From positions 186,001 through 250,000 of the forward strand of contig NW_026870965.1 of the NCBI RefSeq assembly GCF_033118175.1: a stretch of DNA of 64,000 nt. Reading direction: 5' to 3'. The DNA comes from Dama dama. Lineage: Eukaryota > Chordata > Mammalia > Artiodactyla > Cervidae. Positions 44,801 through 57,890 of the stretch are shown here, one piece after another. Within the stretch, counting starts at the first letter, position 1; the number at the start of each line of letters is the position of its first letter. The notes under the pieces are model-generated. The model did no database searches and was not told the DNA's origin. It saw nothing but the letters and a program-made list of their open reading frames with translations. The translations under genes were made by a program, and so were the position numbers.

Positions 44801-47800
44801 TCCCCTGGGCCTAGGCCTCGGTTGAGGCCTCCTTGGAGAGGAGGTTGCTGGCAGGGTCTGTCTCCACACTGCAAGGTGCTGGAGCTCAGAGGGCCTCGTC
44901 AGAGGGAAGGGACCAGCAAGGGGCTGGATGCTCAAGACCTCTTTGGCCCAGCAGCCTCAGGGCAGCAGGGAGAGCAAGAGGCCCAACTTGCCCCTAGGTC
45001 GGCTCTGCCCCTTCCCACACAGGCGGCCAGCCCAGCAGCTGCCTGACAGACTCTGGCTCCCCCCAGCTCTCTGCCGGTGGAGGGGGCAGGAACAGACGTG
45101 TGCATGTTGTTGTGCCTTGGCCTGGGACTGTGGATCCCCTGCCTGGCCCCCAGGCTCAGGGGCAAGGGCCCGGAGAGACCACCACCCCGAAGCGCTTTTC
45201 TCCCGGGCTTGGGAGCATTGTGCGCGCCTGGCGGGAACAGTGGGCGGGAGTGCTTCCAAACCGGCCTTTGGAGGCAGCCGGGGAGGTCTTCCAGTGGGAG
45301 AGGGCCGGTTGTGCTCAGAGGCCCCACAGGCCAGGGGCAGGACCCAGCAGGGCCCCTGCCCCTGGCCAGCCTTGCCCAGACCTTCCTGGCCTCCGGGGGT
45401 ACTGCCCCACCAAGGGGCAGCCTGCGGGGACAGGGTCCAGACATGCCCGGGCGCCTCCCCTGGCTCAACCCCGCTGGTGCCTTTCCCCTGGGCCTAGGCC
45501 TCGGTTGAGGCCTCCTTGGAGAGGAGATTGCTGGCAGGGGCTGTCTCCACACTGCAAGGTGCTGGAGCTCAGAGGGCCTCGTCAGAGGGAAGGGACCAGT
45601 AAGGGGCTGGATGCCCAAGACGTCTTTGGCCCTGCAGCCTCAGGGCAGCAGGGAGAGCAAGAGGCCCAACTTGCCCCTAGGTCGGCTCTGCCCCTTCCCA
45701 CACAGGCGGCCAGCCCAGCACCTGCCTGAGAGACTCTGGCTCCCCCGAGCTCTCTGCCGGTGCAGGGGACAGGAACAGACGTGTGCATGTGTTTCTGCCT
45801 TGGTCTGGGAGTGTGTTCCCCCTGCCTTGCCCACAGGCTCAGGGGCAAGGGCCCGGAGAGAGCACCACCCCGAAGCGCTTTTCTCCCGGGCTTGGGAGCA
45901 TTGTGCGCGCCTGGCGGGAACAGTGGGCGGGAGTGCTTGCAAACCGGCCTTTGGAGGCAGCCGGGGAGGTCTTCCAGTGGGAGAGGGCCGGTTGTGCTCA
46001 GAGGCCCCACAGGCCATGGGGAGGACCCAGCAGGGCCCCTGCCCCTGGCCAGCCTTGCCCAGATCTTCCTGGCCTCCGGGGGTACTGCCCCACCAAGGGG
46101 CAGGCTGCGGGGACAGGGTCCAGACATGCCCGGGCGCCTCCCCAGGCTCATCCCCGCTGGTGCCTTTCCCCTGGGCCTAGGCCTCGGTTGAGGCCTCCTT
46201 GGAGAGGATGTTGCTGGCAGGGGCTGTCTCCACACTGCAAGGTGCTGGAGCTCAGAGGGCCTCGTCAGAGGGAAGGGACCAGCAAGGGGCTGGATGCCCA
46301 AGACCTCTTTGGCCCAGCAGCCTCAGGGCAGCAGGGAGAGGAAGAGGCCCAACTTGCCCCTAGGTCGGCTCTGCCCCTTCCCACACAGGCGGCCAGCCCA
46401 GCAGCTGCCTGACAGACTCTGGCTCCCCCGAACTCTCTGCCGGTGCAGGGGTCAGGAACAGACGTGTGCATGTGGTTCTGCCTTGGTCTGGGAGTGTGGA
46501 CCAACTGCCTGGACCCCAGGCTCAGGGGCAAGGGCCCGAGGAGAGCACCCCGAAGCGCTTTTCTCCCGGGCTTGGGAGCATTGTGCGTGCCTGGCGGGAA
46601 CAGCGGGCGGGAGTGTTGGCAAACTGGCCTTTGGAGGGAGCCGGGGAGTTCTTCCAGTGGGAGAGGGCCGGTTGTGCTCAGAGGCCCCACAGGCCAGGGG
46701 CAGGACCCAGCAGGGCCCCTGCCCCTGGCCAGCCTTGCCCAGACCTTCCTGGCCTCCGGGGGTACTGCCCCACCAAGGGGCAGGCTGCGGGGACTGGGTC
46801 CAGACATGCCCGGGCGCCTCCCCAGGCTCATCCCCGCTGGTGCCTTTCCCCTGGGCCTAGGCCTCGGTTGAGGCCTCCTTGGAGAGGAGGTTGCTGGCAG
46901 GGGCTGTCTCCACACTGCAAGGTGCTGGAGCTCAGAGGGCCTCGTCAGAGGGAAGGGACCAGCAAGGGGCTGGATGCCCAAGACCTCTATGGCCCAGCAG
47001 CCTCAGGGCAGCAGGGAGAGCAAGAGGCCCAAATTGCCCCTAGGTCGGCTCTGCCACTTCCCACACAGGCGGCCAGCCCAGCAGCTGCCTGACAGACTCT
47101 GGCTCCCCCGAGCTCTCTGCCGGTGCAGGGGGCAGATCAGACGTGTGCATGTGGTTCTGCCTTAGCCTGGGAGTGTGGACACCCTGCCTTGCCCCCAGGC
47201 TCAGGGGCAAGGGCCCAGAGAGAGCACCACCCTGAAGCGCTTTTCTTCCGGGCTTAGGCGCATTGTGCCCGCCTGCTGATAACAGTGGCCGGGAGCGCTT
47301 GCAAACCGGCCTTTGGAGGCAGCCGGGGAGGTCTTCCAGTGGGAGAGGGCCGGTTGTGCTCAGAGGCCCCACAGGCCAGGGGCAGGACCCAGCAGGGCCC
47401 CTGCCCCTGGCCAGCCTTACCCAGACCTTCCTGGCCTCCGGGGGTACTGCCCCACCAAGGGGCAGGCTGCGGGGACTGGGTCCAGACATGCTTGGGCGCC
47501 TCCCCTGGCTCATTCCCGCTGGTGCCTTTCCCCTGGGCCTAGGCCTCGGTTGAGGCCTCCTTGGAGAGGAGGTTGCTGGCAGGGGCTGTCTCCACACTGC
47601 AAGGTGCTGGAGCTCAGAGGGCCTCGTCAGAGGGAAGGAACCAGTAAGGGGCTGGATGCCCAAGACGTCTTTGGCCCAGCAGCCTCAGGGCAGCAGGGAG
47701 AGCAAGAGGCCCAACTTGCCCTTAGGGCGGCTCTGCCCCTTCCCACACAGGCGGCCAACCCAGCAGCTGCCTGACAGACTCTGGCTCCCCCAAGATCTCT

Positions 47801-50623
47801 GCCGGTGCAGGGGACAGGAACAGACGTGGGCATGTGGTTCTGCCTTGGCCTGGGAGTGTATTCCCAATGCCTTGCCCCCAGGCTCAGGGGCAAGGGCCCG
47901 GAGAGAGCACCACCCCGAAGCGCTTTTCTCCCGGGCTTGGGAGCATTGTGCAAGTCTGGCGTGAACAGCGGGTGGGAGTGTTGGCAAGCAGGACTTTGGA
48001 GGCAGCCGTGGAGGTCTTCCAGTGGGAGAGGGCCGGTTGTGCTCAGAGGCCCCACAGGCCAGGGGCAGGACCCAGTAGGTCCCCTGCCCCTGGCCAGCCT
48101 TTCCCAGACCTTCCTGGCCTCCGGGGGTACTGCCCCACCAAGGGGCAGGCTGCGGGGACTGGGTCCAGACATGCCCGGGCGCCTCCCCAGGCTCATCCCC
48201 GCTGGTGCCTTTCCCCTGGTCCTAGGTCTCGGTTGAGGCCTCCTTGGAGAGGAGGTTGCTGGCAGGGGCTGTCTCCACACTGCAAGGTGCTGGAGCTCAG
48301 AGGGCCTCGTCAGAGGGAAGGGACAAGCAAAGGGCTGGATGCCCAAGACGTCTTTGGCCCAGCAGCCTCAGGGCAGCAGGGAGAGCAAGAGGCCCAACTT
48401 GCCCCTAGGGCGGCTCTGCCCCTTCCCACAAAGGCGGCCAGCCCAGCAGCTGCCTGACAGACTCTGGCTCCCCCGAGCTCTCTGCCGGTGCAGGGGTCAG
48501 GAACAGACGTGTGCATGTGGTTCTGCCTTGGCCTGGGAGTGTGTTCCCCCTGCCTGGTCCCCAGGCTCAGGGGCAAGGACCCGGAGAGAGCACCACCCCG
48601 AAGCGCTTTTCTCCCGGGCTTGGGAGCATTGTGCGCACTTGGTGGGAACAGTGGGCGGGAGTGCGTGCAAAACGGCCTTTGGAGGCAGCCGGGGAGGTCT
48701 TCCAGTGGGAGAGGGCCGGTTGTGCTCAGAGGCCCCACAGGCCAGGGGCAGGACCCAGCAGGTCCCCTGCCCCTGGTCAGACTTGCCCAGACCTTCCTGG
48801 CCTCCAGGGGTACTGCCCCACCAAGGGGCAGGCTGCGGGGACTGGGTCCAGACATGCCCGGGCGCCTCCCCAGGCTCATCCCCGCTGGTGCTTTTCCCCT
48901 GGGCCTAGGCCTCGGTTGAGGCCTCCTTGGAGAGGAGATTGCTGGCAGGTGCTGTCTCCACACTGCAAGGTGCTGGAGCTCAGAGGGCCTCGTCAAAGGG
49001 AAGGGACCAGCAAAGGGCTGGATGACCAAGACGTCTTTGGCCCAGCAGCCTCAGGGCAGCAGGGAGAGCAAGAGGCCCAACTTGCCCCTAGGTCGGCTCT
49101 GCCCCTTCCCACACAGGCGGCCAGCCCAGCACCTGCCTGAGAGACTCTGGCTCCCCCGAGCTCTCTGCCGGTGTAGGGGGCAGGAACAGACGTGTTCATG
49201 TCGTTCTGTCTTGGCCTGGGAGTGTGTTCCCCCTGCCTGGCCCGCAGGCTTAGGGGCAAGGGCCCGGAGAGAGCACCACCCCGAAGCGCTTTTCTCCCGG
49301 GCTTGGGAGCATTGTGCGTGCCTGGCGGGAACAGCGGGCGGGAGTGCTTGCAAACCGGCCTTTGGAGGCAGACGGGGAGGTCTTCCAGCGCGAGAGTGCC
49401 GGTTGTGCTCAGACGTCCAACAGGCCAGGGGCAGGACCCAGCACTGTCCCTGCCCCTGGCAGCCTTGCACAGACCTTCCTGGCCTCCGGGGGTACTGCCC
49501 CACCAAGGGGCAGGCTGCGGGGACTGGGTCCAGACATGCCCGGGCGCCTCCCCAGGCTCATCCCCGCTGGTGTCTTTCCCCTAGGCCTAGGCCTCGGTTG
49601 AGGCCTCATTGGAGAGGAGGTTGCTGGCAGGGGCTGTCTCCACACTGCAAGGTGCTGGAGCTCAGAGGGCCTCGTCAGAGGGAAGGGACCAGCAAGGGGC
49701 TGGATGCCCAAGACCTCTTTGGCCCAGCAGCCTCAGGGCAGCAGGGAGAGGAAGAGGCCCAACTTGCCCCTAGGTCGGCTCTGCCCCTTCCCACACAGGC
49801 GGCCAGCCCAGCAGCTGCCTGACAGACTCTGGCTCCCCAGAGCTCTCTGCCGGTGCAGGGGTCAGGAACAGACGTGTGCATGTGGTTCTGCCTTGGTCTG
49901 GGAGTGTGGACCCACTGCCTGGCCCCCAGGCTCAGGGGCAAGGGCCCGGAGAGAGCACCACCCCGAAGCGCTTTTCTCCCGGGCTTGGGAGCATTGTGCG
50001 AGCCTGGCGTGAACAGCGGGCGGGAGTGTTTGCAAACAGGACTTTGGAGGCAGCTGGGGAGGTCTTCCAGTGGGAGAGGGCCGGTTGTGCTCAGAGGCCT
50101 CACAGGCCAGGGGCAGGACCCAGCAGGGCCCCTGCCCCTGGCAGCCTTGCACAGACCTTCCTGGCCTCCGGGGGTACTGCCCCACCAAGGGGCAGGCTGC
50201 GGGGACTGGGTCCAGACATGCCCGTGCGCCTCCACTGGCTCATCTCCGCTGGTGCCTTTCCCCTGGGCCTAGGCCTCGGTTGAGGCCTCCTTGGAGAGGA
50301 GGTTGCTGGCAGGGGCTGTCTCCACACTGCAAGGTGCTGGAGCTCAGAGGGCCTCGTCAGAGGGAAGGGACCAGCAAGGGGCTGGATGCCCAAGACCTCT
50401 TTGGCCCAGCAGCCTCAGGGCAGCAGGGAGAGCAAGAGGCCCAACTTGCCCCTAGGTCGGCTCTGCCCCTTCCCACACAGGCGGCCAGCCCAGCAGCTGC
50501 CTGACAGACTCTGGCTCCCCCCAGCTCTCTGCCGGTGGAGGGGGCAGGAACAGACGTGTGCATGTGGTTCTGCCTTGGCCTGGGACTGTGGATCCCCTGC
50601 CTGGCCCCCAGGCTCAGGGGCAG
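41883..50623 (+). repeat. Long-unit run L4
   Basis: End of the S3-carrying unit, then 13 anchors at 42199, 42881, 43562, 44245, 44928, 45611, 46294, 46974, 47656, 48339, 49022, 49704 and 50386. Much of the run is a second version of L3: 42881-45611 aligns to 33526-36257 at offset about 9354, then 46974-48339 aligns to 36940-38305 at offset 10034, so L4 holds one unit more. Small indels mark individual units, for example loss of one C near 43100 (CTTGCCCCAGG) and loss of three bases near 46547 (GAGCACCCCGAAG). Confidence 0.95.
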
Positions 50624-52168
50624 GGGCCCGGAGAGAGCACCACCCCAAAATGCTTTTCTCCCGGGCTTGGGAGCATTGTGCGTGGCTGGCGGAAGCAGCG
50701 GGAATGAGTACTTACAAACCGGCCTTTGGAGGCAGCCGGGGAGGTCTTGAAAGTGCCCGGAGAGAGCACCACCCCGAAGCGCTTTTCTCCCGGGCTTGGG
50801 AACATTGTGCGCGGCTGGCGGGAACAGCAGGCAGGACTGCTTGCAAACTGGCCTTTGGAGGCAGCCGGGGAGGTCTTCCAAGGGCCCGGAGTGAGCACCA
50901 CCCCAAAATGCTTTTCTCCCGGGCTTGGGAGCATTGTGCGCGGCTGGTGGGAACAACGGGCATGAGTGCTTGCAAACCGGCCTTTGGAGGCAACCGGGGA
51001 CGTCTTCCAAGGGCCCGGAGAGAGCACCACCCCGAAGCGCTTTTCTCCCGGGCTTGGGAGCATTGTGCGCGGCTGGCGGGAACAGCAGGCAGGACTGCTT
51101 GCAAACTGGCCTTTGGAGGCAGCCGGGGAGGTTTTCCAAGGGCCTGGAGTGAGCACCACCCCAAAATGCTTTTCTCCCGGGCTTGGGAGCATTGTGCGCG
51201 GCTGGTGGGAACAACGGGCATGAGTGCTTGCAAACCGGCCTTTGGAGGCAGCCGGGGACGACTTCCAAGGGCCCGGAGAGATCACCACCCCGAAGCGCTT
51301 TTCTCCCGGGCTTGGGAGTATTGTGCGCGGGTGGCAGGAACAGCAGGCAGGAGTGCTTGAAAACCGGCCTTTGCAGGCAGCCGGGGAGGTCTTCCAGGGC
51401 CCGGTGTGAGCACCACCCCAAAATGCTTTTCTCCCGGGCTTGGGAGCATTGTGCGCGGCTGGTGGGAACAACGGGCATGAGTGCTTGCAAACCGGCCTTT
51501 GGAGGCAGCCGGGGACGACTTCCAAGGGCCCGGAGAGATCACCACCCCGAAGCACTTTTCTCCCGGGCTTGGGAGCATTGTGCGTGGCTGGCGGGAACAG
51601 CAGGAAGGAGTCCTTGCAAACCGGCCTTTGGAGGCAGCGGGGGAGGTCTTCCAAGGGCCTGTAGAGAGCACCACCCCGAAGCGCTTTTCTCCCGGGCTTG
51701 GGAGTATTGTGCGCGGGTGGCAGGAACAGCAGGCAGGAGTGCTTGAAAACCGGCCTTTGCAGGCAGCCGGGGAGGTCTTCCAGGGCCCGGTGTGAGCACC
51801 ACCCCAAAAAGCTTTTCTCCCGGGCTTGGGAGCATTGTGCGCGGCTGGTGGGAACAGCGGGCATGAGTGCTTGCAAACTGGCCACTGGAGGCAGCCGGGG
51901 AGGTCTTCCAAGGGCCTGTAGAGAGCACCACCCCAAAATGCTTCTCTCCCGGGCTTGGGAGCATTGTGCGTGGCTGGCGGGAACAGCAGGAAGGAGTCCT
52001 TGCAAACCGGCCTTTGGAGGCAGCCGGGGAGGTCTTCCAAGGGCCTGTAGAGAGCACCACCCCGAAGCGCTTTTCTCCCGGGCTTGGGAGCATTGTGCGC
52101 AGGTGGCGGGAACAGCAGGCAGGAGTGCTTGAAAACTGGCCTTTGGAGGCAGCCGGGGAGGTCTTCCA
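50624..52168 (+). repeat. Short-repeat block S4a: 12 copies of the 128-129 bp segment
   Basis: The unit anchored at 50386 is 2099 bp long, with 11 extra sub-units (12 in total, 1545 bp). It opens with a sub-unit carrying GGCGGAAGCAGCGGGAATG, which in S2 (about 21738) and S4b (about 53042) is internal, so the left end of this block appears truncated. Its right end also differs from all other blocks: it exits through GGTCTTCCAGTGGGAGAG instead of the shared last sub-units. Both features suggest a shortened, recombined copy of a larger block. Confidence 0.95.
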
Positions 52169-52722
52169 GTGGGAGAGGGCCGGTTGTGCTCAGACGCCCC
52201 ACAGGCCAGGGGCACGACCCAGCAGGGCCCCTGCCCCTCGCAGCCTTGCCCAGACCTTCCTGGCCTCCGGGGGTACTGCCCCACCAAGGGGCAGGCTGCG
52301 GGGACTGGGTCCAGACATGCCCGTGCGCCTCCACTGGCTCATCTCCGCTGGTGCCTTTCCCCTGGGCCTAGGCCTCGGTTGAGGCCTCCTTGGAGAGGAG
52401 GTTGCTGGCAGGGGCTGTCTCCACACTGCAAGGTGCTGGAGCTCAGAGGGCCTCGTCAGAGGGAAGGGACCAGCAAGGGGCTGGATGCCCAAGACCTCTT
52501 TGGCCCAGCAGCCTCAGGGCAGCAGGGAGAGCAAGAGGCCCAACTTGCCCCTAGGTCGGCTCTGCCCCTTCCCACACAGGCGGCCAGCCCAGCAGCTGCC
52601 TGACAGACTCTGGCTCCCCCCAGCTCTCTGCCGGTGGAGGGGGCAGGAACAGACGTGTGCATGTGGTTCTGCCTTGGCCTGGGACTGTGGATCCCCTGCC
52701 TGGCCCCCAGGCTCAGGGGCAG
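52169..52722 (+). repeat. Single long-unit stretch L5 between two short blocks
   Basis: This 554 bp stretch, with its anchor at 52485, is the long-unit sequence separating S4a from S4b. It matches 3456-4006, the left flank of block S1, at offset 48716, including the distinctive CCAGGGGCACGACCC and CCCCTCGCAGCC variants. This shows that S4b together with its left flank is a copy of S1 and its left flank placed next to a second, truncated block. Confidence 0.94.
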
Positions 52723-55700
52723 GGGCCCGGAGAGACCACCACCCCGAAGCGCTTTTCTCCGGGGTTTTGGAACATTGTGTGTGCCTGGCGGGAACAGCGA
52801 GTGGGAATGCTTGCAAACCGGCCTTTGGGGGCAGCCGGGGAGGTCCTCCATGGTCCCTGAGAGAACACCACCCCGAAGCGCTTTTCTCACGGTCTTGGGA
52901 GCATTGTGCGCGGCTGGCGGGAACAGCGGGCATGAGTGCTTGCAAACTGTCCTTTGGAGGCAGCCGGGGAGGTCTTCCAAGGGCCGGACTGATCACCACC
53001 CCAAAATGCTTTTCTCCCGGGCTTGGGAGCATTGTGCGTGGCTGGCGGAAGCAGCGGGAATGAGTACTTACAAACCGGTCTTTGGAGGCAGCCGGGGAGG
53101 TCTTGAAAGTGCCCGGAGAGAGCACCACCCCGAAGCGCTTTTCTCCCGGGCTTGGGAACATTGTGCGCGGCTGGCGGGAACAGCAGGCAGGACTGCTTGC
53201 AAACTGGCCTTTGGAGGCAGCCGGGGAGGTCTTCCAAGGGCCCGGAGTGAGCACCACCCCAAAATGCTTTTCTCCCGGGCTTGGGAGCATTGTGCGCGGC
53301 TGGTGGGAACAACGGGCATGAGTGCTTGCAAACCGGCCTTTGGAGGCAGCCGGGGACGTCTTCCAAGGGCCCGGAGACAGCACCACCCCGAAGCGCTTTT
53401 CTCCCGGGCTTGGGAGCATTGTGCGCGGCTGGCGGGAACAGCAGGCAGGACTGCTTGCAAACTAGCCTTTGGAGGCAGCCGGGGAGGTCTTCCAAGGGCC
53501 CGGAGTGAGCACCACCCCAAAATGCTTTTCTCCCGGGCTTGGGAGCATTGTGCGCGGCTGGTGGGAACAACGGGCATGAGTGCTTGCAAACCGGCCTTTG
53601 GAGGCAGCCGGGGACGACTTCCAAGGGCCCGGAGAGATCACCACCCCGAAGCACTTTTCTCCCGGGCTTGGGAGCATTGTGCGTGGCTGGCGGGAACAGC
53701 AGGAAGGAGTCCTTGCAAACCGGCCTTTGGAGGCAGCGGGGGAGGTCTTCCAAGGGCCTGTAGAGAGCACCACCCCGAAGCGCTTTTCTCCCGGCCTTGA
53801 GAGTATTGTGCGCGGGTGGCAGGAACAGCAGGCAGGAGTGCTTGAAAACCGGCCTTTGCAGGCAGCCGGGGAGGTCTTCCAGGGCCCGGTGTGAGCACCA
53901 CCCCAAAAAGCTTTTCTCCCGGGCTTGGGAGCATTGTGCGCGGCTGGTGGGAACAGCGGGCATGAGTGCTTGCAAACTGGCCACTGGAGGCAGCCGGGGA
54001 GGTCTTCCAAGGGCCTGTAGAGAGCACCACCCCAAAATGCTTCTCTCCCGGGCTTGGGAGCATTGTGCGTGGCTGGCGGGAACAGCAGGAAGGAGTCCTT
54101 GCAAACCGGCCTTTGGAGGCAGCCGGGGAGGTCTTCCAAGGGCCTGTAGAGAGCACCACCCCGAAGCGCTTTTCTCCCGGGCTTGGGAGCATTGTGCGCA
54201 GGTGGCGGGAACAGCAGGCAGGAGTGCTTGAAAACTGGCCTTTGGAGGCAGCCGGGGAGGTCTTCCAGGGCCCGGTGTGAGCACCACCCCAAAAAGCTTT
54301 TCTCCCGGGCTTGGGAGCATTGTGCGCGGCTGGTGGGAACAGCGGACATGAGTGCTTGCAAACTGGCCATTGGAGGCAGCCGGGGAGGTCTTCCAAGGGC
54401 CCGGAGTGAGCACCACCCCAAAATGCTTTTCTCCCGGGCTTGGGAGCATTGTGCGTGGCTGGCGGGAACAGCAGGAAGGAGTCCTTGCAAACCGGCCTTT
54501 GGAGGCAGCCGGGGAGGTCTTCCAAGGGCCTGTAGAGAGCACCACCCCGAAGCGCTTTTCTCCCGCGCTTGGGAGCATTCTGCGCGGGTGGCGGGAACAG
54601 CAGGCAGGAGTGCTTGAAAACCGTCCTTTGGAGGCAGCCGGGGAGGTCTTCCAGGGCCCGGTGTGAGCACCACCCCAAAATGCTTTTCTCCCGGGCTTGG
54701 GAGCATTGTGCGTGGCTGGCGGGAACAGCAGGAAGGAGTCCTTGCAAACCGGCCTTTGGAGGCAGCCGGGGAGGTCTTCCAAGGGCCTGTAGAGAGCACC
54801 ACCCCGAAGCGCTTTTCTCCCGGGCTTGGGAGCATTTTGCGCGGGTGGCGGGAATAGCAGGCAGGAGTGCTTGAAAACCGTCCTTTGGAGGCAGCCGGGG
54901 AGGTCTTCCAGGGCCCGGTGTGAGCACCACCCCAAAATGCTTTTCTCCCGGGCTTGGGAGCATTGTGCGCGGATGGCGGGAACAGCGAGTGGGAGTGCTT
55001 CCAAACCGGCCTTTGGGGGCACCCCGGGAGGTCTTCCATGGGCACGGAGAGAACACCACCCCGAAGCGCTTTTCTCCGGGGTTTTGGAGGATTGTGCGTG
55101 GCTGGCGGGAACAGCGGGCGGGAGTGCTTGCAAACCGGCCTTTGGAGGCAGCTTGGGAGGTCTTCCAAGGGCCCGGAGAGAACACCACCCCGAAGCGCTT
55201 TTCTCCCGGGCTTGGGAGCATTGTGCGCGGCTGGCGGGAACAGCGGGCATGAGTGCTTGCAAACCGGCCTTTGGAGACAAACGGGGAGGTCTTCCAAGGG
55301 CCCGTAGAGAGCACCACCCCGAAGCGCTTTTCTCCCGTGATTGGGAGCATTGTGTGCGGCTGGCGGGACAGCGGGAGGGAGTACTTGAAATCCAGCCTTT
55401 GGAGGCAGCCGGGGAGGTCTTCCAAGGGCCGGGAGAGAGCACCACCCTGAAGGGCTTTTCTCCTGGGCTTGGAGCATTTGCACGGATGGCGGGAACAGTG
55501 AGTGGGAGTGCTTGCAAACCGGCATTTGGGGGCAGCCCGGGAGGTCTTTCTTGGGTCCAGAGAGAACACCACCCCGAAACGCTTTTCTCCCGGGCTTGGG
55601 AGCATTGTGCGCGGGTGGCGGGAACAGCAGGCAGAAGTGCTTGCAAACCGGCCTTGGAGGCAGCCGGGGAGGTCTTCCAAAGCCCGGAGTGAGCACCACC

Positions 55701-55807
55701 CCAAAATGCTTTTCTCCCGGGCTTGGGAGCATTGTGCGCAGCTGGCGTGAACAGCGGGATTGAGTGCTTGCAAACCAGCCTTTGGAGGCAGCCGGGGAGG
55801 TCTTCCA
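52723..55807 (+). repeat. Short-repeat block S4b: 24 copies of the 128-129 bp segment
   Basis: The unit anchored at 52485 is 3639 bp long, with 23 extra sub-units (2957 bp), 24 in total. It starts like S1 (GGGGTTTTGGAACATTG in the first copy), then switches near 53010 to the order seen in S2, and finishes with the shared terminal sub-units at about 55249-55807. Trimeric periodicity is clear (equivalent points at 53797, 54183 and 54569). A long stop-free minus-strand stretch (52887-55841, 984 codons) arises from the base composition of the sub-unit. Confidence 0.96.
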
Positions 55808-57890
55808 GCGGGAGAGTGCCAGTTGTTCTCAGAGGCCCCACAGGCCAGGGGCAGGACCCAGCAGTGTCCCTGCCTCTGGCAGCCTTGCCCAGACCTTCCT
55901 GGCCTCCGGGGGTACTACCCCACCAAGGGGCAGGCTGCGGGGCCTGGGTCCAGACATGCCCGGGCGCCTCCCCAGGCTCATACCCGCTGGTGCCTTTCCC
56001 CTGGGCCTAGGCCTCGGTTGAGGCCTCCTTGGAGAGGAGGTTGCCGGCAGGGGCTGTCTGCACACTGCAAGGTGCTGGAGCTCAGAGGGCCTCGTCAGAG
56101 GGAAAGGACCAGCAAAGGGCTGGATGCCCAAGACCTCTTTGACCCAGCAGCCTCAGGGCAGCAGGGAGAGCAAGAGGCCCAACTTGCCCCTAGGTCGGCT
56201 CTACCCCGTCCCACACAGGCAGCCAGCCCAGCAGCAGCCTGGCAGTCTCTGGCTCCCCCGAACTTTCTGCCGGTGTAGGGGGCAGGAACAGACGTGTGCA
56301 TGTCGTTCTGCCTTGGCCTGGGAGTGTGTTCCCCCTGCCTGTCCCCCAGGCTCAGGGGCAAGGGCCCGGAGAGAGCACCACCCCGAAGCGCTTTTCTCCC
56401 GGGCTTGGGAGCATTGTGCGTGCCTGGCGGGAACATCGGGCGGGAGTGCTTGCAAACCGGCCTTTGGAGGCAGCCGGGGAGGTCTTCCAGCGGGAGAGTG
56501 CCGGTTGTGCTCAGACGCCCCACAGGCCAGGGGCAGGACCCAGCAGTGTCCCTGCCCCTGGCAGCCTTGCCCAGACCCTCCTGGCCTCCGGGGGTACTGC
56601 CCCAACAAGGGGCAGGCTGCGGGGACTGGGTCCAGACATGGCCGGGCGCCTCCACTGGCTCATCCCCGCTGGTGCCTTTCCCCTGGGCCTAGGCCTCGGT
56701 TGAGGCCTCCTTGGAGAGGAGGTTGCTGGCAGGGGCTGTCTCCACACTGCAAGGTGCTGGAGCTCAGAGGGCCTCGTCAGAGGGAAGGGACCAGCAAGGG
56801 GCTGGATGCCCAAGACCTCTTTGGCCCAGCAGCCTCAGGGCAGCAGGGAGAGGAAGAGGCCCAACTTGCCCCTAGGTCGGCTCTGCCCCTTCCCACACAG
56901 GTGGCCAGCCCAGCAGCTGCCTGACAGACTCTGGCTCCCCCGAGCTCTCTGCCGGTGCAGGGGTCAGGAACAGACGTGTGCATGTGGTTCTGCGTTGGTC
57001 TGGGAGTGTAGACCCACTGCCTCGCCCCCACGCTCAGGGGCAAGGGCCCGGAGAGAGCAACACCCCGAAGCGCTTTTCTCCCGGGCTTGGGAGAATAGTG
57101 CGTGCCTGGCGGGAACAGCGGGCGGGAGTGTTTGCAAACCGGCCTTTGGAGGCAGCCGGGGAAGTCTTCCAGTGGGAGAGGGCCGGTTGTGCTCAGAGGC
57201 CCCACAGGCCAGGGGCAGGACCCAGCAGGGCCCCTGCCCGTGGCCAGCCTTGCCCAGACCTTCCTGGCCTCCGTGGGTACTGCCCCACCAAGGGGCAGGC
57301 TGTGGGGACTGGGTCCAGACATGCCCGGGCGCCTCCCCAGGCTCATCCCCGCTGGTGCCTTTCCCCTGGTCCTAGGCCTCGGTTGAGGCCTCCTTAGAGA
57401 GGAGGTTGCTGGCAGGGGCTGTCTCCACACTGCAAGGTGCTGGAGCTCAGAGGGCCTCGTCAGAGGGAAGGGACAAGCAAGGGGCTGGATGCCCAAGATC
57501 TCTTTGGCCCAGCAGCCTCAGGGCAGCAGGGAGAGCAAGAGGCCCAACTTGCCCCTAGGTCGGCTCTGCCCCGTCCCACACAGGCGGCCAGCCCAGCAGC
57601 TGCCTGACAGACTCTGGCTCCCCCGAGCTCTCTGCCGGTGCATGGGGCAGGAACAGACGTGTGCATGTCGTTCTGCCTTGGCCTGGGAGTGTGGACCCCC
57701 TGCCTGGCCCCCAGGCTCAGGGGAAAGGGCCCGGAGAGAGCTCCACCCCGAGGCGATTTTCTCCCGGGCTTGGGAGCGTTGTGCGCCCTTGGTTGGAACA
57801 GTGGGCGGGAGTGCTTGCAAACCGGCCTTTGGAGGCAGCCGGGGACGTCTTCCAGTGGGAGAGGCCCGGTTGTGCTCAGAGGCCCCACAG
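55808..57890 (+). repeat. Partial distant copy of the higher-order repeat (units g-end to c)
   Basis: Aligned to 6576-8658 at offset 49232, this segment reproduces units a (56124), b (56806) and most of c (57489) of the 4776 bp block, including the unusual GCGTTGGTCTGGGAGTGTAG and GAGGCGATTTTCTCC variants. Near 57905 it departs from unit c (GGACGCAGCAGG instead of GGACCCAGCAGG, then CCTTCCTCGCC), so the block is broken off within its third unit. Confidence 0.9.

Noticed and set aside
52887..55841. 984-codon minus-strand open frame
   Set aside because: Same cause as in block S2; overlapping frames of 756 and 711 codons are open on the same strand.
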